A stretch of 64,000 bases of DNA, from contig JACKPA010000001.1 of assembly GCA_024233865.1 (NCBI GenBank), forward strand, positions 1 through 64,000, given 5' to 3'. The notes beneath the pieces were generated by a model. The model saw only the letters and a program-made list of their open reading frames with translations. It did no database searches and was not told the origin of the DNA. The DNA is from Leptospiraceae bacterium. Lineage in GTDB: Bacteria > Spirochaetota > Leptospiria > Leptospirales > Leptospiraceae. The translations under genes were made by a program, and so were the position numbers. Positions 1-7,484 of the stretch are shown here, piece by piece (the stretch's first letter is position 1; each line of letters starts with the position of its first letter).

Positions 1-207
1 ATTGCTATTCCTAAAGATAACTGGATAACATTCTCTAAATATACAACGCAAGAAATGAGTGACTTCCTTATGGAGCTTGCAGAGAAAATTGATTTGAACA
101 AAATTCGCAAAAAATCACGAGGTAAGAAAAAATCAGTTTCGAAAATAAAATACGATTCAAAAAAACCGCATGTTTCTACTGCACGTCTTTTGGCAAAAGC
201 AAGATAG
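1..207 (+). CDS. C-terminal end of a probable IS4-type transposase (partial)
   Basis: The window opens inside this frame, which runs 68 codons to TAG at 205-207. The tail is very basic and ends in PHVSTARLLAKAR. I recall this style of ending from IS4-family DDE transposases; the catalytic residues would lie upstream and cannot be seen. It sits directly left of the first attC-like element, whose left half seems missing, so the insertion sequence may have cut into that element. It could instead be another DDE transposase family. Confidence 0.6.
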   Translation: MAIPKDNWITFSKYTTQEMSDFLMELAEKIDLNKIRKKSRGKKKSVSKIKYDSKKPHVSTARLLAKAR

Positions 208-227
208 TTAATTATTTATTCACCTTG

Positions 228-300
228 GAAGGGCTAACTTCTTGGAGCAAGTCAGTGAGCATTAGCTCGCTGACGTAGTGGCTACGCTTTGTTGTGCGAT
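228..300. repeat. attC-like palindromic element A (truncated)
   Basis: The 342-base stretch between the transposase end and the next gene holds the right half of a dispersed palindromic element. It has a hairpin with arms at 251-260 and 265-274 (GTCAGTGAGC / GCTCGCTGAC), then GTAGTGGCTACGCTTT and the box GTTGTGC at 291-297. The same layout ends elements at 1937-2139, 3749-3899 and 5600-5803. The left arm found in those copies is absent, probably lost to the flanking transposase. The rest of the gap (300-549) shows only AT-rich sequence and a doubtful 42-codon plus-strand frame at 353-481 with no ribosome binding site. Confidence 0.55.
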
Positions 301-549
301 GTGCGTTAGTTTTTTTATTATTTTCCATATAGATTATTGATAAACTTTTGAAATGTTCTCTAAGAAATTATTTGGTAATGAAAGTATTATACAATGGTTA
401 AAATTTACAAAAGAAAGAGATTTATTATCCATGGAAAAACTTGATTGTAATTATTCAAAGCTAGTTTCAAGGCAATTATAATAAAATATATTTCAATCGG
501 TAATAGAAATAAAATAAACTTTTATGAAAAACGAAAAATATAAGCTAAA

Positions 550-1764
550 TTATTCCCAATCAGGATACTGTTCTGGAGATTCTCCTTTTCTATTAATTTC
601 TATTGGAGTAGCAGGATGGGAAATTTCTTTTTCGATTTTTTCTAAAGTAATGGAGAATTCCCAATTGTCTCCAAAATCAAAAAGATAAATAAATTTTTGT
701 CCCTTGTACAAGCATAAGTCTTCGATAGTTGTCTCTTCTGTGTTCCTTTCTTGATACTCTTCTGTATCAATAGGAAAAATTGCTTCTCCCGTACGAATAT
801 TTCCATTAAAACAAAATGCATATAAATGATCATTATCAAATTCAAAAGAGTCTTGAATAGCGAAATGAAGATCGCTTAAAGTATGTTGATGAGAAGTAGT
901 AATTTTTCTCCAACAATTTCTGGAAAGACTTACCTTAAAGGTATAAACTCCACTCCTATTGATTTTTTCCTCTGAGATAACTGTGTTTTGTACAAGATTT
1001 TTGGGAAATATATTTTTAAAAATATCAAAAGGTTTTTCGATTTTTATAGAATGTCTAGACAATAACATTTGAACAATATTACCATCAGATATGATTTTAG
1101 AAAAATTTTTCATTAAGATTTGATGTAAGATAAGATTACTCAATTTTATACCAAATTCATTTGGAATAAATGCTTCAATACAATCATCATATCTACTTCT
1201 AATATTTGGAATTTCAACAATTTGACCTATACCAAAAAATCTTAAATGGTGAAAAAAAATCCCAAAGCCATCAAAAAAACATCTTATACTATTAATACCT
1301 GTGTCAATATCCTTTGTTATTTTTTCATTAGGTTTTGCTGAAGAAAGTAAAACAAATAAATTATAGATCGATCCTAGGAGTATTTCTCCCTCAAACATCT
1401 TATGTAAATCAAAATGTGTCCAATATGTTTGCTGTAGATATACATATTTTTCATAAAGGTTTAAAGACTGAAAGCTTCTCATTATATCCGTTTCGATTAA
1501 TGCTGGCTTTCCTTTTTCGTTGCTTCCCTTATAAAATAATTTCCCATTTAAAGCAAGTTGATATATCAAATTTATTGTCTGGTATCTATCTTGAGTGCTA
1601 TTTGGAGTGTTTACATTATTTTTAAATGTAAGTAATTGATTTAATTGGTAAGAATCTTTTTTCCCTAGGACTCCATGCTTTACAGATAAAGTTGGTTTTT
1701 CAGTTTCTATATAATTTATAAATTTTTCAAATTCTTCTACAGTTAGTTTAAATGGCTCTTCCAA
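550..1764 (-). CDS. Protein with C-terminal pRiA4b ORF-3-like (PRiA4_ORF3) domain
   Basis: The reading frame encodes 404 residues. From about residue 285 to the end it resembles the plasmid pRiA4b ORF-3 / IS1096 passenger (TnpR) family: a YTFKVSL strand, a WRKI segment, a conserved DLHFAIQDSFEFDNDHLYAF stretch, then FDFGDNWEF and a closing RKGESPEQYPDWE, where many members have a Gly-Pro-Pro-Glu-Asp motif. The N-terminal 280 residues are not recognised. Genes of this family often travel on mobile DNA, but their biochemical role is not established. It lies between palindromic elements A and B, consistent with being cassette cargo on the minus strand. Confidence 0.7.
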   Translation of the reverse strand: MEEPFKLTVEEFEKFINYIETEKPTLSVKHGVLGKKDSYQLNQLLTFKNNVNTPNSTQDRYQTINLIYQLALNGKLFYKGSNEKGKPALIETDIMRSFQSLNLYEKYVYLQQTYWTHFDLHKMFEGEILLGSIYNLFVLLSSAKPNEKITKDIDTGINSIRCFFDGFGIFFHHLRFFGIGQIVEIPNIRSRYDDCIEAFIPNEFGIKLSNLILHQILMKNFSKIISDGNIVQMLLSRHSIKIEKPFDIFKNIFPKNLVQNTVISEEKINRSGVYTFKVSLSRNCWRKITTSHQHTLSDLHFAIQDSFEFDNDHLYAFCFNGNIRTGEAIFPIDTEEYQERNTEETTIEDLCLYKGQKFIYLFDFGDNWEFSITLEKIEKEISHPATPIEINRKGESPEQYPDWE

Positions 1765-1936
1765 TTATATTCCTTTTACAATAATGTTTTTACTTGTAAA
1801 TACAAGAAAATGTCTACTATAAAATTTTTTGGAAAAAAATAACACCTTATATATCGTTTTTTGCTATTATACCATGGGTAAATCATTAACAAAGAATATG
1901 TTTGTAATTTGAAGTAGTTAAGGCTTTGAGCATATC

Positions 1937-2139
1937 GCACAACGTTTCAAGCGTAGCCGAAGCTGGCGATAGCCAGTTTCTTCGAGCCAAGGAGCTTTTC
2001 CACTGCAAGTGCTGTGACTGAGGGACTTCCAATCTAACGAAGGCACTGGACTTGCTTGGAATTCCAAGACTCTCTCGGTGCAAGGAAGCAAGCAATTTCC
2101 AATTTGGCTTGCTGACGCAGTGGGTATGCTCAGTTATGT
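1937..2139. repeat. attC-like palindromic element B
   Basis: This element fills most of the gap between two minus-strand genes. The left end is GCACAAC at 1937-1943 and the right end GTTATGT at 2133-2139, near the reverse complement of each other; the next bases inward also pair (GCGTAGCC against GGGTATGC). Inside are hairpins, including AGCAAGC paired with GCTTGCT next to the right arm. It is about as long as element D (203 versus 204 bases) and similar along most of its length. Similarity to D continues about 45 bases past the right box into the neighbouring gene end. A 106-codon minus-strand frame across it is a by-product of the repeat. Confidence 0.6.
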
Positions 2140-2222
2140 GCCGAAATTTAGCAAAGTCCTTCTTTAAACGCCTTTGTAAAATTTTAATCTCAATTGTACT
2201 ATGCATTTCTTATATTATAATC

Positions 2223-2444
2223 CTACTTATTTTCAACTCCTATATGCTTTTTTTGTTTGATGTTATCCATAGCCCTTTTACTAATTTCTCGTACAGAAAG
2301 ACCTGTCCAAAGGTTTTGTCTCCATTTTGTATAGTCAAATTTTTCCGTTTGAATTATAGAAACAAATCTTTCCGCATCTAATATGTTCATATATTTCATT
2401 AATATATTCATTCCTTCAACTCTTATTTCTGTATCAGTTTTCAT
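2223..2444 (-). CDS. Small protein downstream of PIN toxin
   Basis: A 73-residue protein begins with ATGA, where its ATG overlaps the TGA of the PIN-domain gene (2441-2444), so the two are translationally coupled. It is charged, without a signal or membrane segment. The pairing with a PIN gene and the size fit an antitoxin, although VapB antitoxins usually lie upstream of VapC, and I see no ribbon-helix-helix or AbrB signature. The antitoxin role is an inference from position only. Confidence 0.55.
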   Translation of the reverse strand: MKTDTEIRVEGMNILMKYMNILDAERFVSIIQTEKFDYTKWRQNLWTGLSVREISKRAMDNIKQKKHIGVENK

Positions 2445-2881
2445 TGTTCCTCCAATTGATTTAAAAATTCGATAGGATTCAGAATTTGAATATCTCTTAC
2501 ATATTGTGATTTATTCAAAATACCCTTATCCGTAGTTAAGAAGTAGTGGCAATTCATAAAATACGCACAAGCGATATGAATAGAATCTAATGGTTTGATT
2601 CCTGAATTTGAGTATTCTTCAGACTTTAATAATAACTCTTCACTTTCTTCAATGTTAATAGTAGAAATATCTTTCCATGCTGCTATGGAAATCTTCTTAT
2701 CAAGAAAAGGGTTTTGATCATTTTCTGATTCTAATAAATAAGACCAAGCAAGTTCTAGTTTTTCATTTCTAATAAGATTTTGAATATGTAATTTTGCAAT
2801 TGATTCCAACCTTATATTAATGTTTCCCATATCATCAAAAGGTCGATTAAAACAGCAATTGTCAAGATAGATACGAATCAT
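2441..2881 (-). CDS. PIN-domain ribonuclease (VapC-like toxin)
   Basis: The protein starts MIRIYLDNCCFNRPFDD, the usual PIN opening with the first acidic residue in LDNCC. It ends with an SIHIACAYF helix and an FLTTDKGIL motif carrying the later acidic residues, so a Mg2+-dependent RNase site looks complete. I prefer ATG at 2881 (146 residues) over one ten codons upstream because AAAGGA sits seven bases before it. The stop overlaps the next gene's start, forming an ATGA junction with a likely antitoxin partner. It is part of the cassette-like region; PIN toxins are common cargo of chromosomal integrons. Confidence 0.75.
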   Translation of the reverse strand: MIRIYLDNCCFNRPFDDMGNINIRLESIAKLHIQNLIRNEKLELAWSYLLESENDQNPFLDKKISIAAWKDISTINIEESEELLLKSEEYSNSGIKPLDSIHIACAYFMNCHYFLTTDKGILNKSQYVRDIQILNPIEFLNQLEEQ

Positions 2882-2892
2882 ATTTTTTTCCT

Positions 2893-3123
2893 TTATTCCA
2901 TGCTCAAACAATCATCACATATAAATTCAGTTCTATTTTTTATAAAATCAGGTAATCCTGGACCTTGTATAACTTCACCTTTTTGCTCTTTTTCATATAG
3001 TTCAAAGTTCAGATGACCAAATGCTCTAAAAAATCTATCTAAAAACAGTTGAGTTTCTCCTTTCTCATTCCCTTTTAAATTTTTTCCATAAGATATGAAT
3101 TCATATATTTTTTGATTATCCAT
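2893..3123 (-). pseudogene. N-terminal remnant of a type IIG-like restriction-modification protein
   Basis: Only 76 residues are encoded. Residues about 8-40 contain FISYGKNLKGNEKGETQ followed by FLDRFFRAFGH, which matches my recollection of the opening domain of MmeI-like fused restriction-methyltransferase proteins, normally around 900 or more residues. The sequence then loses the match and stops 11 bases before the PIN gene start. It may be a broken end left by recombination. A short independent protein is possible but less likely. Confidence 0.45.
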
Positions 3124-3304
3124 TTATTATTCCAAATAAAGAAACTATTCTGTATATCAATGAAAAAAATATAATAATTATTCATTTATAATTTTATTTA
3201 TGCTTTACAGTTTTTATTGCTATGATAATAAAATCACAATTATTTTAACAATCTACTAGTCAAATGCTAAAAAGAAACAAAAAAAGTTAAAATTGATAAT
3301 TATA

Positions 3305-3655
3305 TTAAACTTGTTGAAAAAGTAAATAAATTTCATTATTGCGGTCCTTTTGAACCATAGACCTATAGGCTACCATGTATGGCATCATAAACGATGGACG
3401 GATTTGATAAACTTCTTCACTTGCTTTCAATTCTATTCGTCTCATTTGAAAACTATTCTGCTTTTTTGAACATTCTGTTGAACCTCTAAAAATAAAACCT
3501 CTTTCAAAATCCTTTGGAAATAATTCCGGATGTAAATTGTAAAGATTATTTATAAATGTTCTCAATTTTTCATTATCAAAAAAAATAGATTTATAATTTG
3601 ATTTATCAGAAAATGGTAGACAAATAGATTTTGCACCTTTTTTATTCTTTTCCAT
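3305..3655 (-). pseudogene. N-terminal fragment of a transposase-like protein
   Basis: The frame gives 116 residues. The segment from about residue 28 (FINNLYNLHPELFPKDFERG) through the MRRIELKAS and YQIRPSFMMPYMVAY motifs resembles the N-terminal part of a family often annotated as transposase in cyanobacteria, planctomycetes and spirochaetes, where about 300 more residues follow. Here the match ends after SMVQK and the frame closes quickly. I see it as a remnant. The stretch 3124-3304 downstream is AT-rich and shows no further motif. Confidence 0.45.
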
Positions 3656-3748
3656 GTGTCCCTCTTTATTTTTAATATTTTGTGGTTAAAATAATAATTT
3701 ATTATTGAGGGGCGCATTTTCAACATTTTTTTTATATAAATGGGTTAC

Positions 3749-3899
3749 GCACAGAATCCGTTAGAATTAGGAATATGGCTGTATACTTCTTTTCTTTTTC
3801 AAAAATGGTGATTTGGCTGTAGGGTGCTGGAAGTATCATTGCAAGGAAGTGAGAACTTTCAACTCGACTCACTTCCGCAGTGGGTATGCTTTGTTATGC
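3749..3899. repeat. attC-like palindromic element C
   Basis: This occupies the gap at 3656-4022. The right end is like the other elements: a perfect 9-bp hairpin GGAAGTGAG (3845-3853) with CTCACTTCC (3868-3876), then GCAGTGGGTATGCT and the box GTTATGC at 3893-3899. The hairpin arms differ in sequence from those in A, B and D yet remain complementary. The left end is degraded: CGCACAGAATCCGTTAGA aligns with CGCACAACGTTAGA of element D only with a gap. Confidence 0.5.
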
Positions 3900-4022
3900 G
3901 GTGTTTTATTTTTGGCATCTTATTTCTCTTACTCATTTTATGTAACTAAGCCCTTTTGCATAAAATAACTTTTTTTCCTATTTATAAATCCTTTCCAAAA
4001 TGTTTTTTTATTTCATCACTTA

Positions 4023-4802
4023 TTAAAGCCATTTACTTTCAAATGGAAGAGATTTTTTATAGATAACATTTCCCCCTATTGCTTTCAAAAAAACTGATAG
4101 TTCTTTTATTATGGCATCAGGTTCATTTCTTCCGACAATAAAAACAATAAACCGTTCCTTGTAAACTCTATTTGTATAATATACAACTTGCCCTATTAAC
4201 CTTTGTAGTTCAGAAGCGCTTAGGTGATCATATATTTTTAATTCTATTCCTATTTCGCCATTGAAGAGATCAATATCTGTTTTTAATCCTAAAAATCCTC
4301 CAATACTGTATTGCTCCTTTACATTTTCTGTTCCATAATATCTTTTCAGAGTAGAGGAAAGATGACTTTCTAAATCCTTTTCAAAATATAAATAGTCATC
4401 TGATATAACTAACCAATTTGATAGTATGCGTGAAAGAGTATCAACTCTTTTATCCAAATTACTTTCCATAGGATATGAGTTTTCTTTTTGAATGGTATTT
4501 CTCATTTCATTATAACCATATATCTTTTGATTACTTTCCTTAATAAATTGACTACAATCATATAAAAAATCATCACCATAAGGTATGTATAAGTTTAAAT
4601 TTCTTTTAATTAATTGTTTATATATCCTTTCAAGCATCTTTCTAATAACCATTAGCCTAAATCCATATGGAGTATTACGTACACAGTATTTTTTTTGATA
4701 AGACAAATCAACCAATTCCAAAAATGCCTCTATTTGCTCTATAGAAAATCCTTTTTCATTCATAGATAAAAAAACATTTATTAAACTAAAGCCAAAATCC
4801 AT
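4023..4802 (-). CDS. Hypothetical protein with PD-(D/E)XK-like C-terminal domain
   Basis: The product has 259 residues and is soluble. Around residues 175-195 it reads TDIDLFNGEIGIELKI, an acidic residue followed by ExK, the layout of PD-(D/E)XK nuclease folds. The next segment, SELQRLIGQVVYYTNRVY then RFIVFIVG, fits the helix and strand after such a core. The first 130 residues are not recognised. It may be a nuclease of a small defence or mobile element. It lies between elements C and D. The gap 4803-5136 downstream of the next gene holds a terminator and, on the minus strand, two short overlapping frames that look like a decayed gene end. Confidence 0.5.
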   Translation of the reverse strand: MDFGFSLINVFLSMNEKGFSIEQIEAFLELVDLSYQKKYCVRNTPYGFRLMVIRKMLERIYKQLIKRNLNLYIPYGDDFLYDCSQFIKESNQKIYGYNEMRNTIQKENSYPMESNLDKRVDTLSRILSNWLVISDDYLYFEKDLESHLSSTLKRYYGTENVKEQYSIGGFLGLKTDIDLFNGEIGIELKIYDHLSASELQRLIGQVVYYTNRVYKERFIVFIVGRNEPDAIIKELSVFLKAIGGNVIYKKSLPFESKWL

Positions 4803-5080
4803 ATTGCATTAACCATTTTTAATATTTCTAAGTGCATTATTATAATTCATTCCAACTCATTCTCTTTTTCATAATCTGCCTGATGAGAACGATAAATTCT
4901 TCTTTCCAATAATCCTTTTTCTTAGTTATAATTCCTATGTCCATAATTTTCAGAAAGCCTTTTCTTATATTTAACTCTCTTTGAATTAATTAAGTCATTC
5001 TTTGTTATTGTAGATACTTTTTTTATTTTCTTTATACCATATAAGACCAAATTAAAAGAAAACTTTCATCTTTTTTATGA

Positions 5081-5110
5081 CAGTAAAAGTCTATAAATAG
5101 GCTTTTACTG
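5081..5110 (-). terminator. Hairpin terminator after the lipoprotein gene
   Basis: An 11-bp stem with one G-T wobble (CAGTAAAAGTC at 5081-5091, GGCTTTTACTG at 5100-5110) lies 26 bases beyond the stop of the minus-strand lipoprotein gene. The sequence after it is A/T-rich on both strands but has no long T run on the minus strand, so termination there is plausible rather than certain. Confidence 0.45.
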
Positions 5111-5136
5111 AAATTTTTATTAGAAAATCCTAAATC

Positions 5137-5517
5137 TTATTTGTTACAGTTAGGAGTAAGAACAAAATTAGTCTGGTCAAAAGACCAAATTGCTCCAGTC
5201 GCTAACCAATCTATTACAATAATCGTGATTATGCCAAAATCAATAAATAAGCCAAGCAAAGTAACCGCGTTAAAAGACTTTTGCCCTACTGCTTGTGCAT
5301 CACTACAACCTTTTTTCGATGCTCTTAATCTAAGGTCTTGCTTTTTTGAAACAACAGTAACCGCAGAATCTCGTCCTACCTCCATCTCGTTAATATATAA
5401 AGATGTTCCAGGTTCATTACTCCTTACCATAATCGTTTCCTTTGTCCCGGAAAACATTGCTGCACAACTCTGCAAAAATATTGCAGGAATTAACATAATT
5501 AAAAAAAATTTCTTCAT
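5137..5517 (-). CDS. Small lipoprotein with PEGA-like segment
   Basis: This 126-residue protein has a basic start, a hydrophobic stretch and the lipobox FLQSC with Cys17, so it should be lipid-anchored outside the inner membrane. Residues about 28-70 (TIMVRSNEPGTSLYINEMEV) resemble a short PEGA-type beta domain in which a host structure displays a glycine-containing turn. A second hydrophobic segment follows at about residues 88-112 (LLGLFIDFGIITIIVIDWLA). Similar small proteins are seen in many Gram-negative genomes without known function. It lies between attC-like elements C and D. Confidence 0.6.
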   Translation of the reverse strand: MKKFFLIMLIPAIFLQSCAAMFSGTKETIMVRSNEPGTSLYINEMEVGRDSAVTVVSKKQDLRLRASKKGCSDAQAVGQKSFNAVTLLGLFIDFGIITIIVIDWLATGAIWSFDQTNFVLTPNCNK

Positions 5518-5599
5518 AGTATCCCACCTTATTTGTACTTATGTTTGCGATAAGTACAGTAGGTGTATATTTTTGAAAAATAAACGCCCATGCAATACC

Positions 5600-5803
5600 G
5601 CACAACGTTAGAGCATACCCGACGTGCCGCTTCGGCATGTCACCGAACCAAAGAGCTTTTGCTACTGCAAGTGCTGTGACTGAGTGACTTCCAATCTTGC
5701 GAAGGCACAACACTTGCTTGGAGTTCCAAGCCTTCTCTCGGTGCAAGGAAGCAAGCAACTTCATAATCTAGCTTGTTTCCGCAGTGGGTATGCTCAGTTA
5801 GAC
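5600..5803. repeat. attC-like palindromic element D (most complete copy)
   Basis: The left box GCACAAC (5600-5606) is followed by GTTAGAGCATACCC; the right arm reads GGGTATGCTCA then GTTAGAC (5797-5803), so ten bases pair exactly next to the boxes. GTTAGAC matches the attC right-box consensus GTTRRRY. Internal hairpins are GACGTGCC/GGCATGTC, GCAAGTGCTGTG/CACAACACTTGC, CTTGGA/TCCAAG and GGAAGCAAGC/GCTTGTTTCC. Read on the minus strand, it sits just downstream of the two-gene toxin-antitoxin unit, as an attC would. The 75-codon minus-strand frame across its right end is spurious. Confidence 0.6.
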
Positions 5804-5859
5804 GGCGAAATTTTTCAAGCCTTTTCTTTAAATGCCTTTGAAAAATAGTATAGTGCTTA

Positions 5860-6300
5860 TTAGTCATTTTCTTTCTTTTCTAGGTTATTGTTAATATCCA
5901 GTTCAGTGAGTGTTTTACTTTCTTCTTGTTCAATGTATTCTCCTAATGCAATTTCTATTTCTCTTGCAGATAAATCGCTTTTTCCGAATTTCCCTTTTTT
6001 CGGATAAACAGATAGAAGAGTTAAATTTTCAGTTTCCGTATCAGCAACGCTATAACTTCTAAATCCACCACTTTTGCCTTCTTTCATTGCACTGTTTTTA
6101 TATCTCGTTTTTAAGATTACTTTTTTGTCCCCTTCTTTTACTTCACTTACAGGAACACCTTTCATAATTGCTTCTTCTATATTGTTAATATCTTTATATT
6201 CTATACTTATATCTTCTTTGACTGTGTAATAGTTATCTTTCTTCTTCTTGCAAAGCTTTTGAATGTTCTCCAAAAAGTTATTTGTACCAAAAAATTTCAT
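5860..6300 (-). CDS. RelE/ParE-like toxin of a Panacea-type module
   Basis: The product has 146 residues. The core, about residues 70-125, reads KEGKSGGFRSYSV then LTLLSVYPKKGK and DLSAREIEIAL, which matches the GKSGGYR-strand, LL-x-Y-K strand and final helix of RelE/ParE/HigB toxins that cut mRNA at the ribosome or poison gyrase. It is the second gene of a pair: its ATG is 7 bases after the stop of the Panacea-domain gene, in the usual antitoxin-toxin order. The N-terminal 60 residues and the acidic tail are extra compared with a minimal toxin. Confidence 0.65.
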   Translation of the reverse strand: MKFFGTNNFLENIQKLCKKKKDNYYTVKEDISIEYKDINNIEEAIMKGVPVSEVKEGDKKVILKTRYKNSAMKEGKSGGFRSYSVADTETENLTLLSVYPKKGKFGKSDLSAREIEIALGEYIEQEESKTLTELDINNNLEKKEND

Positions 6301-6307
6301 TTTACTT

Positions 6308-6904
6308 TTAAAGCTTTTGAATTTTAGAAACTAAATTATTTACTCTACTATCTTCAAATAATTTACGTGAACTTTTAAATTCAATATAATCTTTCTTTGT
6401 CATATCTTTGAAATAACCAATCCATTCAAAAACGCATGATTTTGCTTTACTATAATCAATTATATAACCAGTTTTAGTTGTAATCCAAGACTGATGAAAA
6501 TGCGTTTCAGATGACAATTGATGTGAATTTAGTTTCTTTGCTCCGGAAATTGTTTTAACAATTGTTTTTATTTCATTGTCTGAAAAAATAGAGGTATCCA
6601 AATAATCTTTAGGTTTGGCAATAAATACTTCTTTCTCGGTATCTTCTGTTATTAAAGTTTTACGTTCCAATAATCCTTCATCTTCTAAAAGTTTTATGTA
6701 ATCTCTTAAACCTCGTGGAACAGGTCCATATTTGAATTTTAAATAGTCAATTCCGGTTATAGATTGGTTATTTTTTGCAAAATGCCCAAAATCCACAAAA
6801 TATAATATTTTTGATAATTTAGGCAATGTAATTCCTTCTTTTTCAGTTTGACAAGAAACAATGATATAAAGGATTAAGTTTTTTATTTTTTTATAGTTTA
6901 ACAT
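6308..6904 (-). CDS. Panacea (SocA/DUF4065) domain antitoxin
   Basis: The product has 198 residues. Residues about 5-75 (TLPKLSKILYFVDFGHF, then YLKFKYGPVPRGLRDYI) are the classic Panacea domain, formerly DUF4065, found in the SocA antitoxin and in phage GepA proteins. Panacea domains neutralise many unrelated toxins, so finding a RelE-like neighbour is in keeping with the family. The pair lies directly upstream (minus strand) of element D. The 5' gap (6905-7112) contains a hairpin and no other gene. Confidence 0.75.
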   Translation of the reverse strand: MLNYKKIKNLILYIIVSCQTEKEGITLPKLSKILYFVDFGHFAKNNQSITGIDYLKFKYGPVPRGLRDYIKLLEDEGLLERKTLITEDTEKEVFIAKPKDYLDTSIFSDNEIKTIVKTISGAKKLNSHQLSSETHFHQSWITTKTGYIIDYSKAKSCVFEWIGYFKDMTKKDYIEFKSSRKLFEDSRVNNLVSKIQKL

Positions 6905-7031
6905 AATATATCAAAAAAACCATTCTTCCTTTCAAAAAACCTAACATAGTTTTCCAGAAATTCCTCATTCAAAGATTATTCCTGAACTAAAAAACTGTCA
7001 ACTTTTTTAAAGAAAGCTATAGATTTAAACT

Positions 7032-7070
7032 AAGAAACAAGAGGGTTGGTTAAAAACTCTCTTGTTTCTT
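7032..7070 (-). terminator. Strong hairpin between cassette genes
   Basis: AAGAAACAAGAG (7032-7043) pairs perfectly over 12 bp with CTCTTGTTTCTT (7059-7070), loop 15. It lies 43 bases after the stop of the minus-strand pentapeptide gene and before the Panacea operon. It has the shape of a terminator, although the minus-strand flank is only moderately T-rich. Confidence 0.5.
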
Positions 7071-7112
7071 TTACAGATACTACATTCATTTATCCAAAAG
7101 AAAATTTAGTAT

Positions 7113-7481
7113 TTATCTTGACCAACTTAAACCTATTGCTCCTTTAGAATTTGTATTGCCCATACGCTTTTCGTTTATTTTTGCATTCGTTAAGTTGGCA
7201 TAATCAAAATTCGTACCGTCCATGTTTGCATTAGTTAAATCCGCATTAGTTAAATTTGCTCCAGATAAATTTGTATAAAATAATTTAGAGTTAGATAGGT
7301 TTATACCAACCAAGTTTGCATTAGTGAAACACCATTTCATAGAAAAATTAGTAATGAAATTAACACCAAATTTCAGTAATTTTCTTTCTATTTGATTTAA
7401 TGAGATTTTTTTATTATATAAGGCGTCACTGCAAAAAGGTATAACAAGAAATAACAAGAAAAAGTTGAAATAAATCTTCAA
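7113..7481 (-). CDS. Exported pentapeptide-repeat protein
   Basis: The protein has 122 residues. A hydrophobic N-terminus (about residues 3-20, ending near FCSDA) suggests export. Residues about 55-105 hold tandem five-residue repeats of the A(N/D)LXX type, such as ANLVG, TNLSG, ANLTN, ADLTN, ANMDG, ANLTN, which fold as a right-handed quadrilateral helix. Function of such short secreted members is unknown. Its start lies only about 5-30 bases from the left edge of the IS1182-like element, so the promoter may have been displaced by the insertion. Confidence 0.65.
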   Translation of the reverse strand: MKIYFNFFLLFLVIPFCSDALYNKKISLNQIERKLLKFGVNFITNFSMKWCFTNANLVGINLSNSKLFYTNLSGANLTNADLTNANMDGTNFDYANLTNAKINEKRMGNTNSKGAIGLSWSR

Positions 7482-7484
7482 TCC

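Noticed and set aside
1886..2206. Minus-strand frame across element B, and a similar one at 5640-5867 across element D
   Set aside because: Both are translations of the palindromic repeat and have no family resemblance or ribosome binding site.
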